Source of the DNA: Hemibagrus wyckioides
Taxonomy: Eukaryota; Chordata; Actinopteri; Siluriformes; Bagridae
NCBI RefSeq assembly: GCF_019097595.1
Contig: NC_080722.1
Location: 21,861,130-21,925,129 of the forward strand
Length of the DNA stretch: 64,000 nucleotides
Direction: 5' to 3'
Below are positions 37,256-49,566 of the stretch, piece by piece (the stretch's first letter is position 1; every line of letters begins with the position of its first letter). Position numbers and translations under genes: made by a program. Below the pieces are notes generated by a model. That model saw only the letters and a program-made list of their open reading frames with translations, was not told the DNA's origin and did no database searches.

Positions 37256-39393
37256 TTACCCCAAGTCAATCAGATTTCCTTCAGCCTGTGTCAACTTTTC
37301 CAGTCTCTTCTTCTGCCACTCTGCTATCAGTTGCCTGACTTCCTGTCCAAAGTACTCGTGTAGTTGGCAGAAGTCCTGCAAAGGCTCCACCATCTCCGCA
37401 GTGCATGGTGCAGGGCCAAGTGTTTGCCGCTTGGGCCAAAGTTTAGGGGAGCGTTTGGCCGCTTGCTTGTATCCAGTAGACGGGGCTTGTAGTGCCTGGT
37501 TTTCGTTCTGTGCGTAAAAGACCGAGTTTGAGCCTGGGAATTTGTTAGGCTTCTGCAAATGACGCATCATTTCCTTTGCAGACATTCTGTCCACTGGCTC
37601 AATTCCGGTGTTTCTTGCTGCCTCTAGGAGAAGGAAAAGAAAAAGAAGATGGTTAAAAAAAAAAAAAGATATTTCAAAGTCTGTGCTTGTCAAAAACTCA
37701 ATTTACAAAAAATGCAACAGTGTAATTACTGTCATGGTTAGTCATGCTGTATGAGTGGTCTGTGAGCTCATCACATCCTGTAGTTCTCATCCTTTTTGAG
37801 TCCAGCTATTACTCCCTAAAGAATTACTCAACACTCTCCCACTGGACTCAGCCAAAATCACTCTACAGCACCTAAATATGTCTCAGATTTCTGTCTTGTT
37901 TCTGGGTCCTTTTACCTCACAAACCTGAGTTTATTAACAGCGATTACATTCCAACAAATACAATAAGTGGGTTAACAGAGGGAAAGAAAAAGGACAAGAA
38001 GTCGAAATATGCCGCATGTCTGCTCCTTCACGTCTATGCCTTTCTAACACCCACTACTGCTATGAGCATGTTACATTCTACACTGTGGTCACCTCTACCA
38101 TAGCCCTAACTTTATCACATGAAAAGGCTAACTATAGAAAGGTACAGATGAACATGACACTTCTGACCACAACTATATCAAGTATTCAATTTTTTTGGTT
38201 AAGCAGGGCTACACACTAGTTCAATTTTTGTGTTTGATTAATGCTTTCTTCCTATTAGAGAGCATTAGTGGTAGATATGCACACACATGCACACAATTTA
38301 TCTACTTTACTCTTACTTCTCTTTTTGCTTGTCTAAAGAAATTGTGTGCGCAATTTATAAATACATTTTTTGTATCATAAAATCTTTAAAAAGATATACA
38401 TGCCAAATACTCCATATCAAATACTTTTTAACTTCAGTGAAGTTGCTTGCTTCTTTGTCCTGTTACTTTGCACTCTAGTAACAGGACAAAGAAGCAAGCA
38501 ACTTAATTAATAAGCAATTATAACTGTAATTGTAATTAAAGCAAGGATTCACAACAACCATGTGCTTTTAGTGGATATATGATGCTATTAAATGTGCAGT
38601 CTAATCTTGTTGATGTCGAATAAGCTGCTCTTGACCAAGTTTAAAGTTTGACATGTCTGACCAGGCCACGGATCTATACTATGTGCTAATGATTTGAAGT
38701 GTAAATGACGTCATGCCTCACCGAGGTATTGCTGGCGTAGATCTTGCACTAGGAGGTTGAGGTAGCTGTGGTGGGCCGAGTGAAGCGCTTTGACCCAACT
38801 CTCCTGACTCGCCTGGTCCTCGGCTGAGAACTTGTAGGTGCGCAGGCCGTCGGTGTCCTCGGCATCACTGTAAAATGACACGGAGAAGGCGAAGAGCTCT
38901 TCAGAGTCGCAGAGCTGCACAATGCAGCGCTCCAGCACGATCACGCCCAGAAGGTCGCGCTCACTTCGGCGTTCCCGGTAAAACAACAGGTTCCCCTTGA
39001 GGGAGAACCAACGTTTCTGGTAAGACGTGTTCACTTCCCCCTGCAGCAAAAGATTTACACATTCACTACACTGATGGGGTGTTTTCTTCTTTAAAAGACC
39101 ACACCACAAACAGCACTTGCTAGTGTAAACGCAGAATTTCAGAACAAAAGAAACACATGACTGAATTTCAAAAGATGATTAGCCAACAGAATGTTCCTGG
39201 ACATAACAGATGCAAAATAGTCTGTGAGTAATGATCAGCTGGTCATGATTAGAAATCTACTGGAACAATCTGATATACCGTGACAAAGATGTGTTGTGTT
39301 TACTGAGTTTCATACTTTTTTGTAGAGATATCCCTCTTTATCAGGTGCACCGCTGGCCAGGTAATGGTGCAGAATTTTGCCATGGATCTTCAT
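37256..39393 (-). CDS. PHETA/sesquipedalian-family PH-domain endosomal adaptor
   Basis: Members of this family are small endosome-to-Golgi trafficking adaptors that bind the inositol 5-phosphatases OCRL and INPP5B. Coding exons: 39393-39316, 39040-38722, 37623-37256. They total 765 bases and encode 254 residues; human PHETA1 and PHETA2 are of similar length (about 250-260). Exon 1 gives MKIHGKILHHYLASGAPDKE, ending GYLYKK, which joins in phase to GEVNTSYQKRWFSLKGNLLF in exon 2 to open the PH domain (about 20-125, closing with SWVKALHSAHHSYLNLLV). The C-terminus carries the F&H-type motif FCQLHEYFGQEVRQL (about 217-231), the OCRL-binding element. An upstream 5' UTR exon probably ends at 39847 with a strong GTAAGT donor. 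I cannot say which PHETA paralogue this is. The intron between exons 2 and 3 holds a perfect hairpin. Confidence 0.9.
38440..38504. repeat. Perfect 28-bp inverted repeat with 9-nt spacer
   Basis: Arms 38440-38467 and 38477-38504 are exact reverse complements. The spacer is ttgcactct. It lies in the PHETA-like intron between the PH exon and the last exon, so it would be transcribed. Confidence 0.95.
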
Positions 39394-39515
39394 CACGGGG
39401 TCGCACCAAGGTCACACCAAAACATTTGGGCTTGTTCACGTCTGCCAAAGCGTGGGATAAACCACAACCAACAAGACCTGAAACAGTCACAAAACCGGTC
39501 ATCTTTCACATGAAA

Positions 39516-39674
39516 CACCAGCCTGAGGAGCTCAAACACCAGCCTGAGGAGCTCAAACACCAGGCTGAGGAGCTCAAACACCAGGCTGAGGAGCTCAAAC
39601 ACCAGGCTGAGGAGCTCAAACACCAGGCTGAGGAGCTCAAACACCAGCCTGAGGAGCTCAAACACCAGCCTTAC
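39516..39674. repeat. 21-bp minisatellite
   Basis: Seven full copies and one partial copy of a 21-base unit beginning caccagSctgagg (S is C or G; the C variant sits at both ends of the array, G in the middle). It lies in the 5' UTR intron of the PHETA-like gene, about 120 bases upstream of the ATG exon. A unit length divisible by three keeps frames open and makes a spurious HQAEELK-repeat ORF on the plus strand. Confidence 0.92.
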
Positions 39675-39846
39675 AGCACCTAACAAACACGGCTGTGATT
39701 ATTACAGCGCGCGCTCCTGGAGTTTCAACACACACGCGGTTGTATTTCTTTCTTTCTTTTCTTGCTATTAACAGCCATGACGTTCTTTTAAAACAACTGT
39801 CGACAGTGTGTAAAGTTTATTTTAAGTCGGAGTGAATGTGACTTAC

Positions 39847-39960
39847 CGAGTTGTTCAAACTTCGACGACGAAACTCTTCCACTTCCGCAAACTGTAACCG
39901 CGCTCGCGCCCCTGATTATCTGGCCGCCTAGCACTCTACGCGCGCGCTCGCACGCACGCT
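39847..39960 (-). promoter_or_regulatory. Probable 5' UTR exon and CpG-rich promoter of the PHETA-like gene
   Basis: CpG-rich segment ending in a GTAAGT donor at 39846. No ATG in it joins in frame to the coding exons, so it is best read as an untranslated first exon. Confidence 0.5.
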
Positions 39961-42291
39961 TACACTGTATCAATGTATCGTCTCGAGAATCGTCCAATAT
40001 CGCGGTATTTGAGACATGCCGGTGTTTCGATATGAGTCACATGAGGCTGGAGTTTAATAAAAAGTTTTATCTTGTCTCTCTATGCTAAACGTGAAAGTTA
40101 CATAAAAAAGTTGTCACATGCTGGACTGGGCAGTACGTCGGTCCTACAGCTTCTTTAATGTTACTATGGGTCTCTTGGCAGCCTCTCTGATAAGATTTCT
40201 TCATGTCCATATGTCAGTTCTGAAGGGACGTGCTTTTCTTGACACTGCAGCCTTTACAGTGTTCCACTGTATATCTAAATGTTTTGAAAACTCTTTGGTA
40301 TCCATCTCTTTCAACAGTACATTGATTGTTATCACTGGTAAGCTACAGCAGTGCGATGAAAACCAAGAGGATTTCAAGAAAATCCTACACAAACACATGG
40401 GTTAAAATATCACAATCACTTCATTGATGACAAGTGTATAATTAATTCCTTTTAATATTCATGATATTGCCAAAAGTTTTGGGATACCCCTCCAAATAAC
40501 TGAATTCAGGTGTTGTTTTTCAGCGGCTAGGCTCACCCCCTTAGCTCCATTGAAAGGAACTCTTAATGATTCAGCATACCAAGACATTTTGGACAATTTC
40601 CTGCTCCCAACTTTGTGGAAACACTTTGGAGAGGAACTTGACTGGCCTGCAGAGTCCTGACCTTAAACAGATAGAACATTGGGATGAATTAGAGTGGAGA
40701 CTGTGAGCCAGACCTTCTCCTCCAACATCAGTGCCTGAACTCACAAATGCGCTTCTAGTGGAATGGTCAAAAATTCCCTTGAGCACACTGCTAAACCTTG
40801 TGGAAAGTTGAAGCTATTATAGCCGTAAAGGGCAGGGCAACTCCACATTACATTCATGTCACATCCCAGTTTTGTCCTGGCTCACAGTCTCCACTTTAAT
40901 TCACCCCAGAGATGTTCTATCAGGTTGAGGTCAGGACTCAAGTTCCTCCACACCAAACTCACTCATCCATGTCTTTATGGACCTTGCTTTGTGCACAGGT
41001 GTGCAGTCATGTTGGGAGCATGAAATTGTCCAAAATGTGTTGGTATGCTGAAGTATTAAGAGTTCCTTTCACTGGAACTAAGGGGCTGAGCCCAACCCCT
41101 GAAACACAACACCCGAATTCAATGATTTGGAGGGGTCCCAAAACTTTTGGCAAATCACATTGCTTGTTATTTTTTCCTAAAATGTTTCTATTTGTTGCTT
41201 TCTATAGCACATTAAAAGAAAAATCTGACATTTTAATAGGGTTGTGCAGACTTTTTACATTCACTGTGTATAACATCTCTACCTACTGTTCCAGGAAATG
41301 ACAAGTCAATCTTTTTATCTAATCTCTCATCAGCACCATGAGAGTCATCATGGAAACGAACTACAGACTTTGTACAGCTCAGACTGGTGTGTTTAAAAAC
41401 TATAAAAGGATTGCCAAACTGACGCTGTGTTAAGTAAAGTCTTCTTAACTGGATTAGGAAACTTACCTTCATTCAGATATAAACAGGAAGATCATCAGAT
41501 CATCAGTTGCTGCAACTTCTCTTTTTGATAGCAGGTTTTAAACCGACACCTACACAGCTAATTAAAATAGTTAATAAACCCATCAAACTTTTAAAAAACA
41601 TTTTATTCATCAGCTGTTGAAAGATTTTGATGTACCTCCAAAGACAACTTTTGAATGGAAAAGTACTCGCTAATATAATAATAACCAAAAAATACCCAAA
41701 AAATATCTTTTGCAATTCAGATTACTTTATTTGGAAAACTATTTTATGAAAACAAAGTCTTGACACCTCAGTAAAAAAAAAGGTGTACATAAGCTGTCTT
41801 CATACAATACCCCACCCCCCCACCCCCCAGCCCCAAGCATTTCCAGCTTAACATTGGTGAGAAGGTGTGTACATCCATGCTGTCCATCTGTGGCTGTTTA
41901 ACATGTAATAAAGCTGCAGATTTTAATGTTTAACAGTGTTATTACTAATAATCATATACTTTCAAAAGACTTCTTAGGAAAAAATAGGATGTTGTACAGT
42001 AAAATTCACTACTGGTTTTAGACTCCGTCCCCAGTTGGAAATGAGGTCCCCTCAAAACGGCATCTCAGCAGGAAAATAATCAACACTGAGGTGGTGTGAT
42101 GTTGCTTTTCAATAAAAGCATGTTCTCTCATACCATAGCAAGTTGTCAACAATTGCAATTAGTTCCAAAAAAACATTGCTTGTAACACACCTGAGTACCA
42201 GCACATACTCTCCAGACCTTATGTTAACGAGTACATCATGCATCATCTGGTCAGCTCTTAATACTGAATCCCAAATGTTGTCCACGGAAAG
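39961..42291. other. PHETA-zinc-finger A spacer
   Basis: Contains the palindromic Tc1-derived element (40463-41153), a C-rich run at 41808-41830 and the probable 3' UTR of zinc-finger gene A, with a minus-strand AATAAA at 41726-41731. No other gene seen. Confidence 0.55.
40463..41153. mobile_element. Foldback Tc1-derived element, copy 2
   Basis: Begins atattgccaaaagttttggg and ends ggtcccaaaacttttggcaa. Both arms derive from the same transposase segment in opposite orientation, and each arm has its own deletions relative to the other copies. Confidence 0.85.
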
Positions 42292-44693
42292 TCAAATGGC
42301 CAATCCGTGATTATCTTTCCACAAATTCTGCCGGCGTAATCTGTCTCCTATGTGGATCTTCTGATGCCGCTTGAGGTTCTCACCCCTGCTAAAGTTCTTG
42401 CCGCACTGAATGCAGCAGTAGGGTTTCTCTCCGGTGTGGACCCTTTTGTGCTTCTTCAGGTCTCCTGCTTGGCTGAAGCAGCGGCCGCACACCAGGCAGC
42501 GGTATGGTTTCTCCCCGGTGTGACACCTCTGATGAATCCGAAGGTTCCCGACACGGCTGAAGGTCTTCCCGCAAACGTGACAGATGTGGTGCTCCTCATC
42601 TCGTGGACTGTGATGCTGTCTTTCCAGTCCTTGAAGGGAAGATATTGTACTCCAGCTATTCCCTACACACCTTCCGAGCGTGCTGACGTTCGACTGGATG
42701 TACAAACCCGAGCTGGTGTTGTCCTGCCTGGTTGTTTGGTCTCTCAGATCCCCAGCCATGCTAACCTCAACTTGAGGGATCTGTTGTTGTTGTTGGAAAC
42801 ATTCAGGAGCAACAGGTTCAGTTTTAATGTCTAGGCATGATGAGGCACCAGAAACACCAGTACAAGTGCTATGTTCCGTTCCTTCAATGGTCTGGTCCAA
42901 ATCTGAGGTGTTGACTTGCTCTGTTCTTGGTGTATTTGTATCAGGTAGTGTGAATGCAACTTGCAGATCACACACCGCTTCTGGTTCTACGTCTGCTTTG
43001 ACAACCGAATCCTGGTTTAAACAAGAGACATGTTGAGCTACGGGCATCTGCTGAGGCTCAACAGAAGGGCGGTTGATGGACAATGAGATGGACGCAAGTC
43101 TCGACACTGTAAAGGCGAAAAAATCCAAAGTGACAATTCCATCCAATCATCGGTGTGACATGAGAAAAATAAAAAAAAGGAAAGCAGTTGGTGTTCTCAT
43201 CTGAAAGCACAACACTCACCTTCTCGCTCTTTCTCCAGGTTCTTCAGTGCATCCTGTAATTTCAGGCGGAGTCTCTCGTTTTCCCTCTGTGTGCGAGCCG
43301 TTTTCTCCTGATACTCGGACACCGTCTCCCTCACGGCCTCCAGCACCTCCTGCACTGCCGCTGTCAGCAGCTTCACCACGCGGCAGTTCAGTCGCTCCAG
43401 TTTGGACACGTTACTGCTCCTTTTGATGAGATGGAGAGGCAAAAAGGTTTTTTTTGTGAAGTTGCTCCTTATAATTTCTCATGTTTTAGTTAAGTCAGTG
43501 CATTCGGCTAAGCTCACTGAAAACTCTTTGCCTCTCAAATGAATCCTTGCCATTTTTTCATTGCTAAGTAAAACCTTAACATTACCTACAGGACATAAAT
43601 GCTATTGTGCTTCAGTACTGTATTGAGAAAGTAAAAATGGGGAGACGGTGATCTACATGGGATTCCTACAAGTTCTACCTTCCACCCCCAGAAGCATGTG
43701 TAGGTGGACTGATGAGTCTAAATTGAGTGTAAATCTGTGTTCTGTGATCCAAAGTGTATTCCTGCCTGACGGCCGCCTTTCTCAGGATATGGTCCAGATC
43801 CCGTCCATACCCTGACCATGTTACAGTGCTACTGAAACATGAATGACCAACAACTAACCGCTCATCACCACTGCTTTCTTCCAAGAAGAATCACTGGTCA
43901 CCATTGCGCCAAATGACCAATCTCTTATCACCGCTGTTCCAAAAACAGCCAATCACTGATCACCATGATTTCAATTGACTATTATCTGATCACTGCTGTT
44001 CAAAAAACAGCCAATCACTGACCACCATTATTTTAAATGACTAATCACTGATCACCACTGTTTATTTGCCCATGCACTTCTATGTTCTTTGTTTTTAAAG
44101 TCACTTCTTGTTGATATTTACAGTAATAAAACTGTATTATTGACTAAGCATTGTCCTCGGGTCTACTTTCTGACTCATCACTACCGCTCCTTCATTCTTT
44201 GCTGCTTTCTTGACAGAAATGATTTTGTAATCTGGTTAATGATAAATTAGTAGTGTCGTGGCTAAAGCCTTTTTAGAGGCAGGAATATGCTGGAATTTTT
44301 GTTGTTGTTTTGTTTTCTAAATGTCTTCAGAAACTCGTTCTTTTTCTTTTATAACACATCTTGACATGCTAATGAATGCATGACGCCATCATGGTGACTT
44401 CCAGGGACTTTTTGATCATACACGAGCTACTTCCGCCTGGAAAGAACGGGCAGCGTTCCAATGTTATTCTAAAATGTAGGTGAAAAGTGAACAAGCTAAA
44501 CTAATGGATTCATTAATAACTGCGTTTACAGACAAGAGGGCGAGCAAATCTGTTCAACATCCCACCTTACGACTCTCTGAGCACAGGAAATGAAATTAAA
44601 TCAACTTAAATAATCCATGACAGCGGATTTAATAAAATAAATAAAAAACACCAATTACCGAGACAGGCTCTTATCCAGCGCCGCCGTTGACAT
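42292..44693 (-). CDS. C2H2 zinc-finger protein A (coiled-coil N-terminus, three fingers)
   Basis: Probable nuclear DNA-binding transcription regulator. Coding exons: 44693-44659, 43419-43220, 43106-42292; 1050 bases, 349 residues. The first exon gives MSTAALDKSLS and splices in phase 2 to RSSNVSKLERL. Residues about 15-78 form an amphipathic helix/coiled coil ([32 protein letters not shown]) found at the N-terminus of many fish zinc-finger proteins in my memory. The middle is acidic and unstructured, with a sumoylation-type site IKTE at K173. Fingers occupy about 252-274, 280-302 and 308-330 with TGEKPY linkers. Key positions -1/3/6 are R/N/I, Q/D/K and R/N/R. A related gene lies 8 kb upstream. 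Target and role are unknown. Confidence 0.86.
43855..44065. repeat. Degenerate tandem repeat, unit about 63 bases
   Basis: About three imperfect copies containing aaacagccaatcactgaYca and gactaatc/tgaccaatc blocks, in intron 1 of zinc-finger gene A. Confidence 0.6.
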
Positions 44694-45769
44694 GGCAACC
44701 GGTTTGATAATGAAGCGACAATAACGCGTTGTAATAATAGTGTAAACAAACACGGAAGCACAGAGACTAATAAGTAGTGACTTGTGAAGAGCCTTTCACT
44801 GCTGTGGGTTTAATTAAAATAAAAATAATAAAGCATACAAAAATACAAGTCTGATATATTCTAGACAATACGCCAAGTTAATAAACAAATTAATGACAAA
44901 TGATTTGTTTTCGTTTCTGTCGCTGATTTCAGTCCCACTTCATCCAGCCACGGTTGCTAGCTGCTTTATTTAGTCCAGGTCTTGCTGCTCGATTTCAAAA
45001 TAAAAGTTCTCGAAAGTCATTTTGTCGCTGGTGGTCACTGGGAATTTGCACTGATGCAGCAATTCTTATTTCATTACATTCGATAATAAATCGATTGTTA
45101 TCGAACAACTGATGAATGTTCTTAATTAATTAAAAAATAACGAATATATGAATCATTTTACAGGCTGGCAATTCTACAAACTTTGCAAACAGTCCTTCTC
45201 TACATTGTTATGGTGCACATACTAACAGTAGGCCTTCTCTGAATCGAACATTTTGAATAAATTCGACCTGTTCTGAATTTTCTGAATATTTGTTCAATAT
45301 ATGGATATTCAAGTCACGCTTTTACGATTTACATGTACATCTGAAGCGGAAATCATATCTAACGCCTGTGGTTTACACCCCTAGTGTTTGCAGTCTTCTT
45401 TGGCTACTCTCAATAATTATTTTCATTGTTTTTCTATTTCCTGTGTGGAAAAAAAAAACATTTTTGTTTTTAAGCTTAACCCTTGCCTTCTTCACACCTG
45501 CTATACTCTTCATATTTCTTACACAGGTAAACATTTAGGTCACTCTGAGCCGAGATTAAAACAACAAAAAAAAAACGTGGTAAAATATCGACAGACACGG
45601 GATGATTACATTGGACAACAAAAATTTTGCTCCCTGAAAAGTTTTAAGTCAGTGTTACAGACTTTGTTTTGCTGAGCTTGAAAATCAGCTTGAAATATTG
45701 TGTTCTCCATCATTAATTTGCCAAAATGGAAAGGAAGTAATGTTTTGCAGACATGACTAGGCATGCAGG

Positions 45770-46105
45770 GCAGCACGCACAGTGGCTTAGTGGTTAGCAC
45801 TGTTGACTCACAGCAAGAAGGCCCTGGTTTCGAACAGGCAGGGGCCTTTCTGTGTGGATGTTCTCCCCGTGCCTGTGTGGGTTTACTCCGGGCACTCCGG
45901 TTTCCTCCCACAGTCCATGTACATTAGGTTGATCGGTAATTCTAAATTGCCCATAGGCGTTATTGTGAGTTCTGTCTATATGTGGCCCTGTGATGGACTA
46001 GTGACCTGTCCAGGGTGTACCCCTGCCTTTCGCCCAACGTGTGCTGGGATAGGCTCCAGCAGATGACCCTAATTAGGAATAAAGTGGGTATAGAAAATGG
46101 ATGGA
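45770..46105 (+). mobile_element. tRNA-derived SINE with atggatggat tail
   Basis: The head shows Pol III promoter-like blocks (tggcttagtggttagcactg, tttcgaac), followed by tgttctccccgtgcctgtgt, ccggtttcctcccacagtcc and ggataggctccagcaga, ending aaaatggatggatag. This pattern is common in fish HE1-like SINEs. The reading frame across it is not a gene. Confidence 0.75.
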
Positions 46106-46186
46106 TAGACTAGGCATGCTAGAATACAACACAAACTGTTGCTTCAGATTTACATTAAAAAAACCTACAATAAAACTTGAGTTGAT

Positions 46187-46375
46187 GAGTTTAGTTTAGT
46201 TGATAAGGCGTTGGACTCCTGATGATGCTGAGGAGGGTTGTGTATTTGAATCCCAGGTCCACCAAAGCTGCCATCCCTGAGCAAGGCCCTTAACCCTCAG
46301 TTGTACAAGATGAGATTTATTGTAAGTAGCTCTGGATAAGGGTGCCTACCAAACGCCATAGATGATTAAACATCC
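46187..46375 (+). mobile_element. tRNA-derived SINE
   Basis: A tRNA-like head (gataaggcgttggactcctg, then B-box-like tttgaatcccagg) is followed by gagcaaggcccttaaccctc and ctctggataagggtgc, the usual body and tail of a fish SINE. Not a functional tRNA gene. Confidence 0.75.
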
Positions 46376-46399
46376 TCATGAAAGCAATGAAGAAGGAGG

Positions 46400-47137
46400 A
46401 TTTTAATACCCAAGAATATATATTTTTTCCAACATAACTGATGCCAGTATAAAGGAAGGATTATTTTAGTCCAGGACAGGTCATCATCAAATGTTGGCTT
46501 GATCCTGCTGAAAGAGTTGACTGCCATTAGGGAACACCGCTGCCATGAACTCGGTCTGTAACAATGTTTAGGCAGGTGGTACGTATCAAAGTAGCATCCG
46601 CATGAATGCCAGGATTCGAGGTTTTCCAGCAGAACATCACCCAGAGCATCACACTGCCTCCAGCAGCCTAGCTTCATCCCATAGTGTATCCAAGTGCCAT
46701 CTCTACAAGCACCTGGCTGTCATGATCTAAAAGACCAGGCCTCCTTCTTCCACTGCTTCATGATCCAGTTCTGATGCTTACCTATCTATTCTACATGCTT
46801 TTGGTGGTGAACCCAGACAAAATTGCTGACCTTTGCATATCACTGAGCCTTGAGGAGCTATGACACTTCCTTGGAGCACTTTTGGTATGTTGTAGCCACA
46901 GCACACCAGGAACACTCCACAAGAAGTTCTGACCCAGTCGTCTAGACATACCAATTCAGTCCTTGTCAAAGTCATTCAGCTTCTTGCACACGCCAAATTT
47001 TCCTGCTTCAAGAACTGACTGTTCACTTGCTGCCTAAAATATCCCACCTCATGACAAGTGCCATTATAATGAGATCATCAACATTATTCACTTCACCTGT
47101 CGATGGTTTTAATGTTATGGGTGATCAGTGCACATAA
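46400..47137 (-). mobile_element. Tc1-like relic (CACTGATCAGGCATAAC family)
   Basis: The right end ttttaatgttatgggtgatc resembles the inverted end of the elements at 21177 and 49055. Minus-strand coding scraps of transposase occur between about 46370 and 47000, with frame breaks throughout. The left end is not recognisable. Confidence 0.65.
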
Positions 47138-49054
47138 CTGTATCACTTTATACATGTTTTTCTTTCTGGAGTGAGATCAAAAATCACAATTGGACACGCG
47201 AAATAATATCAGCATTTTGGAAGGATGTGCTCTGGATTTCGGTATCTAGCGAAAGAAAATGATAATAAATTTAGCTTTATCATTGAGGGTGAAACGTGGG
47301 AGAATCCATTTTTATAAGCTTAACGTGTCAAAAGTGTAACATCATGCCTGTTCTGAAAATACAGCGACTTTCTGAAAATCACTCTAAAACTCATCCTGGA
47401 TGCAGACGGTGATTCTACAATCCAAGAGTTTGCAAAATTAAGATTTTCTCTGTTTAATACACAACATTTCTGTATTAAACTGACTTCAGGGTGGGGCTAC
47501 ACACATCAGTTTGTGATGTCACTAGGAACTTCATAGTTTTGGATCGATCACAATCAATATGAACATTTTAAGTGATGATTAAGTAACACCTGAATCCACA
47601 GAAGCTACTTAGGGACATGTTATACTCTGGCAGATTTTAATAAATCTTAAAGACTAATGTGAGCTTACCTCATGCTAGTGATATTAGAACAGAGGGGCGT
47701 GTCCTAATCAGCATATTCATCCACACTGTTAAAGCCTAAAGGTGTAGAGATGCTCCTCAGACATTTTCCTTTGGCATCAAAAACCTTTTAATATTCTTTA
47801 AATAAAAATATATAACATAAAAACATTAAAATCATATACAGTAACGCATTAGGTTAGGCAGATGATGTACACAGATATTTAGCTTTAGCCACAAAAACAC
47901 ACAATAATTTCTAAAACACAGAAGGCTGTTTCTTAGCCAAAGTGAAAGCTCGATGGTTTTTGTCTCGCCTCTGAAGACGTCGACACGTCAGTGAGTGACA
48001 GAACGGATGGATTTCCACGTCGGGAAAAGAATCGTACTTGAACACAAACAACGGGACCGTAGGTTTAGTCGCAAATCCGTTGTCGGATTCGTAAATCAGC
48101 TTCTGTACAACACTTATGTTTTCACTTCACACCAGTGTTCAGAGAGCTACAGGACACCTACAATGACTTGTATAAACATGAATCAACATGGAGGTGGCAC
48201 ACGGTACGGACATCTCGCATGCCGGAGTCACAAGGCTGCAGTTCTGACGTAATGCTGACTTCATAAACGAGGGTTAAAAACAAAATAAGGAACAAAGCTG
48301 AGCGTTTTTCCTCCTCTAGCTGTGTTACTCTATTACATAACAGCATAGCAGGTTCACCTCTGACACTAAAATTGTGTCAAAATTTATACCCAAAAATAAA
48401 GGTATATTACAATTGTTGTTGTTATTATTACAAAATGAACTCCAGCAATTAATTCTATTAGATTTTAACATCAGCACCAGGGTTAGCCTTTTGTTGACAA
48501 AAACTTTTGGCAATATTCATGCTTATTTAAAAACAAACAAACAAAAACAGACAGCATTTTAACAACAAATTTAAAAAAAATATCAAAAAATTGAAAACTT
48601 TTTTTTTCTTCTTGTTTTTGTTAGATTTTACACAGCAGACGTGTTTAAAACATGAGAAATCAACTGCTCTACAGACTACACAAAGTATAACATCCCATTT
48701 GTCCAGAACTGAGTTTATTATTGCCTGTTGTTAACTGGCTGAAAATATAAACTACAACCACAGGCGTATCGTATCGTCCAGCAGACGTGACGACTCCTAC
48801 AACTACAGAACTACGACGATCCTGAGCTCGGATTTACTGATCTGCTCACACAGGGGGCCTCCATCAATCTCTTCAGTAAAGTTGTGTGTAAAAGTTTGTT
48901 TAAGAAAAACTGAACTGAAGTTTTTCTCTGGATTTACAAACATTTTGTAAACGCTGATTTTCGCCAGAGACAGTGCAAAATGGCTACTGACTGAAAAAAG
49001 ATTTCTCTTTGCTGAGGCAGAAAATGACAGAGGTTTGAACACATAATTGATGTA

Positions 49055-49566
49055 CACCAATCAGGCATAACATTAGGACCACTGACTGGTGAAGTGAATA
49101 ACACTGATGATCTCCTCATCATGGCACCTGTTAGTGGGTGGGATATATTAGGCAGCAAGTGAACATTTTGTCCTCAAAGTTGATGTGTTAGAAGAAGGAA
49201 AAATGGACAAGCGTAAGGATTTGAGCGAGTTTGACGAAGGGACAAACTGTGATGGCTAGACCACAGGTTCAGACCATGTCCAAAACTGCAGCTCTTGTGG
49301 GGTGTTCCCAGTCTGCAGTGGTCAGTATCTATCTAAAGTGGTCCAAGGAAGGAACAATGGTGAACTGGCGACAGGGTCATGGGCGGCCAAGGCTCATTGA
49401 TGATCCGATCCAACAGATGAGCTACTGATACTGAAACTGCTGAAGAAGTTAATGCTGGTTCTGATAGAAAGGTGTCAGAATACACAGTGCATGACGGGTC
49501 AGGGTTGTTTCGGCAGCAAAAGGGGGACCAATACAATATTGGTCATAATGTTATGCCTGGTCAGTG
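49055..49566 (+). mobile_element. Internally deleted Tc1-like element with both ends
   Basis: TA-flanked on both sides. The ends are caccaatcaggcataac and gttatgcctggtcagtg. The plus strand at 49231-49428 encodes the helix-turn-helix part of a Tc1 transposase (SKTAALVGCSQSAVVSIY, GHGRPRL). The catalytic domain is deleted, so it is non-autonomous. Confidence 0.85.

Noticed and set aside
39291..39683. Plus-strand 130-codon frame with HQAEELK repeats, resembling a coiled coil
   Set aside because: The 21-base minisatellite unit keeps frames open on both strands. It lies opposite the real first coding exon and 5' intron of the PHETA-like gene.
39788..39997. Minus-strand 69-codon frame as the N-terminus of the PHETA-like protein
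   Set aside because: Its frame does not join the PH exon, whereas the exon at 39393-39316 gives the family N-terminus and joins in phase.
40201..40398. Minus-strand 65-codon frame with a helix-turn-helix look (KEFSKHLDIQWNTVKAA)
   Set aside because: Resembles a Tc1 DNA-binding region only vaguely, has no inverted ends nearby, and could be chance.
45803..46360. tRNA-like heads that might be tRNA genes
   Set aside because: The promoter-like blocks are followed by SINE bodies and tails, and no complete cloverleaf could be drawn.
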